Positions 62,762 to 64,000 of a stretch of DNA of 64,000 nt are shown in pieces; position 1 is the first letter of the stretch, and every line of letters begins with the position of its first letter. Position numbers and translations under genes: made by a program. The notes below the pieces were generated by a model, which saw nothing but the letters and a program-made list of their open reading frames with translations, was not told the DNA's origin and searched no databases. Source of the DNA: Oceanimonas smirnovii ATCC BAA-899 (GTDB lineage: Bacteria > Pseudomonadota > Gammaproteobacteria > Enterobacterales > Aeromonadaceae); contig NZ_KB908459.1 of NCBI RefSeq assembly GCF_000381965.1, forward strand, positions 124,001 through 188,000, read 5' to 3'.

Positions 62762-64000
62762 ATGTCTAAGAAATTGTTGGCAGCCGCTCTGCTGCCATGG
62801 GCCGCCTGTGCCCAGAATTCATCTGAACCTACCTCTATTACCATCTACAACCGGGCAGAGCAGCCGCTCACCAGTGCCCTGGCTCCGGTGGAAGTGATTA
62901 CCAGGGCCGACATCGAACGCCGCCAGCCTCGTTCTCTGATTGACTTGCTGGAAACCCTGCCAGGTATGCAATTTGGCTCCCAAAGCGGCGGTATTGGTCA
63001 GCTCAGCAGCCTGTTTGTGCGTGGCACCGAGTCTGATCATGTACTGGTGTTACTCAACGGTCGCCCCATGGCGCAGATGGTGAACTCGAACGTCGACTTC
63101 AGCCAGTTGCCGGTGAGCAACGTTCAGCGCATTGAATATATTCGTGGTCCTCGTGCCGCCATCTATGGCTCCCGTGCCATTGGCGGTGTGGTCAATATCA
63201 TTACCACTTCTAAAGTGAATGATATTAGTGTGGGCGTGACCACCGGCAGTAACGACTACTATGCCGCCGATGTGTCGGTTAACCAGTGGGTCACCGATGC
63301 CACCCGGCTGCAGCTGGCCACCGGTTATCGGGAAACCCGGGGTTACGATATTATTCCTGACAATAACGAGCCGGATCGGGATGGATTTTCCAGCAAAAAT
63401 CTGACACTGGGTGTTGAGCACCAGCTGGATCAGAGCTGGACGCTGAATGCCAACGTTAATGGCTGGGAGAACAAGACGGATTACGACAATGGTGGTTTTG
63501 GTCCCGATACCAGTAATACCCAGACCTATCAATTTGATGCCGGATTGGCATATCAGGATGAACAGTTAGTTGGCCAGCTGAATGCCAGTTATGGCGAGCA
63601 TGAGCTAGAGAGCTGGGTAAAAGCAGACGGACGTAATTCAGCGTCGTACAGTAACAGCAGCACAGCAACAACCCGTCTCGATGGTCTGGTGCAGTATCGT
63701 TATTCCGACCAAGGTTACACATTGGCAGGCATGGATTGGCAGCAGGATAGGTTGTTGTCCAGAAGCACAAGTTTTACTGCGCCAGACCGTGATAACACAG
63801 GCGTCTTTATTTCCGCCTATCATACCTGGTCACCGCTTACCCTGGAGCTGACCGGCCGGATAGATGACAACGAACAGTTTGGTACTCATGGCACCTGGCA
63901 GAGTGCGTTGTCGCTTCAGTTACCTGAACAGCACAAAGCCACGTTAAGTTACGGCACCGCGTTCAGGGCACCGACCTTTGGTGACTTGTACAGCAGCTGG
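62762..64000 (+). CDS. btuB: TonB-dependent vitamin B12 receptor BtuB (partial, 3' end beyond window)
   Basis: 413 codons visible, open to the window edge. Signal peptide MSKKLLAAALLPWAACA, TonB-box-like SITIYNRA, plug domain (APVEVITRADIERRQPRSLIDLLETLPGMQFGSQ.. LFVRGTESDHVLVLLNGRPM.. RIEYIRGPRAAIYGSRAIGGVVNIITT, to about residue 150), then beta-barrel strands. It imports cobalamin across the outer membrane. Preceded by the cobalamin riboswitch and GGGAAAAG near the ATG. Confidence 0.93.
   Translation, partial: MSKKLLAAALLPWAACAQNSSEPTSITIYNRAEQPLTSALAPVEVITRADIERRQPRSLIDLLETLPGMQFGSQSGGIGQLSSLFVRGTESDHVLVLLNGRPMAQMVNSNVDFSQLPVSNVQRIEYIRGPRAAIYGSRAIGGVVNIITTSKVNDISVGVTTGSNDYYAADVSVNQWVTDATRLQLATGYRETRGYDIIPDNNEPDRDGFSSKNLTLGVEHQLDQSWTLNANVNGWENKTDYDNGGFGPDTSNTQTYQFDAGLAYQDEQLVGQLNASYGEHELESWVKADGRNSASYSNSSTATTRLDGLVQYRYSDQGYTLAGMDWQQDRLLSRSTSFTAPDRDNTGVFISAYHTWSPLTLELTGRIDDNEQFGTHGTWQSALSLQLPEQHKATLSYGTAFRAPTFGDLYSSW

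Noticed and set aside
62800-62815. Lipobox-like WAAC in the BtuB signal peptide
   Set aside because: Trp at -3 does not fit a lipobox and TonB-dependent receptors are not lipoproteins; cleavage after ACA is more likely.

Overview
The window is a high-GC chromosomal stretch (visibly lower GC only around 8.0-8.4 kb, 19.9-20.05 kb and 25.4-26.0 kb) from a gammaproteobacterium. Gene order and protein type (priA-rpmE-malic enzyme, argS-ftsN-hslVU-rraA-zapB, cyoABCDE, coxBA-ctaG-coxC, glpEG-ubiCA-lexA, tex/greB, the yjfIJKLMC operon) point to a marine or brackish aerobe of the Aeromonadales, probably an Oceanimonas/Oceanisphaera/Zobellella relative. The genus is inference from gene content; I could not run a search. 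I see no prophage, insertion sequence, CRISPR array, rRNA or tRNA.

Layout. 0-2.3 kb: a dispersed repeat, yjjG, a LysE/RhtB exporter and a small membrane protein. 2.3-7.2 kb: cyoABCDE (bo3 quinol oxidase). 7.3-9.8 kb: an EEP nuclease-like protein, a small secreted Tyr/Asn-rich protein and a porin. 9.9-13.9 kb (minus): the complete six-gene yjfIJKLMC operon, pairing a PspA/ESCRT-III-like protein with an ATP-grasp enzyme. 14-19.9 kb (minus): BCCT transporter, GNAT, rsuA, tex, DUF4168 protein. 20-22.9 kb: a two-component NtrC-type pair lying between tex and greB. 23-25.4 kb: a ZigA-type metallochaperone divergent from a DUF1826 gene around a near-perfect Zur box. 25.4-27.2 kb: a lipoprotein, a possible 34-aa leader ORF plus a GNAT-like protein, and a Rof-like antiterminator. 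27.3-32.2 kb: a branched-chain amino-acid ABC transporter (livKHMGF type). 32.2-36.1 kb: glpE, glpG, fliL-like, ubiC, ubiA, lexA.

36.2-44.4 kb: an aa3-type cytochrome c oxidase cluster with its assembly factors (coxB-coxA-ctaG-coxC-DUF2909-surf1-unknown-ctaA-ctaB-sco1). 44.4-48.8 kb: MATE efflux, trmL, an unknown gene, fieF, cysE, zapB. 48.8-53.8 kb (minus): rraA, hslU, hslV, ftsN, argS. 54-59.4 kb: Lon-N-like protein, priA, rpmE, thermonuclease, malic enzyme. 59.4-62.4 kb (minus): trmA and a SorAB-like sulfite dehydrogenase. 62.5-64 kb: a cobalamin riboswitch and the first 413 codons of btuB, cut by the window edge.

The window carries two complete terminal-oxidase systems (quinol-fed bo3 and cytochrome-c-fed aa3), each with its own haem farnesyltransferase, and a periplasmic sulfite dehydrogenase with a c-type cytochrome that could feed the aa3 branch. 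The most interesting items are an approximately 90-bp intergenic repeat with compensatory stem changes, the yjf operon, the Zur-box metallochaperone pair, a sigma-32-like hslVU promoter built into the ftsN terminator, a short leader ORF with an adjacent palindrome, and a six-copy AATCCCC tandem repeat after lexA.
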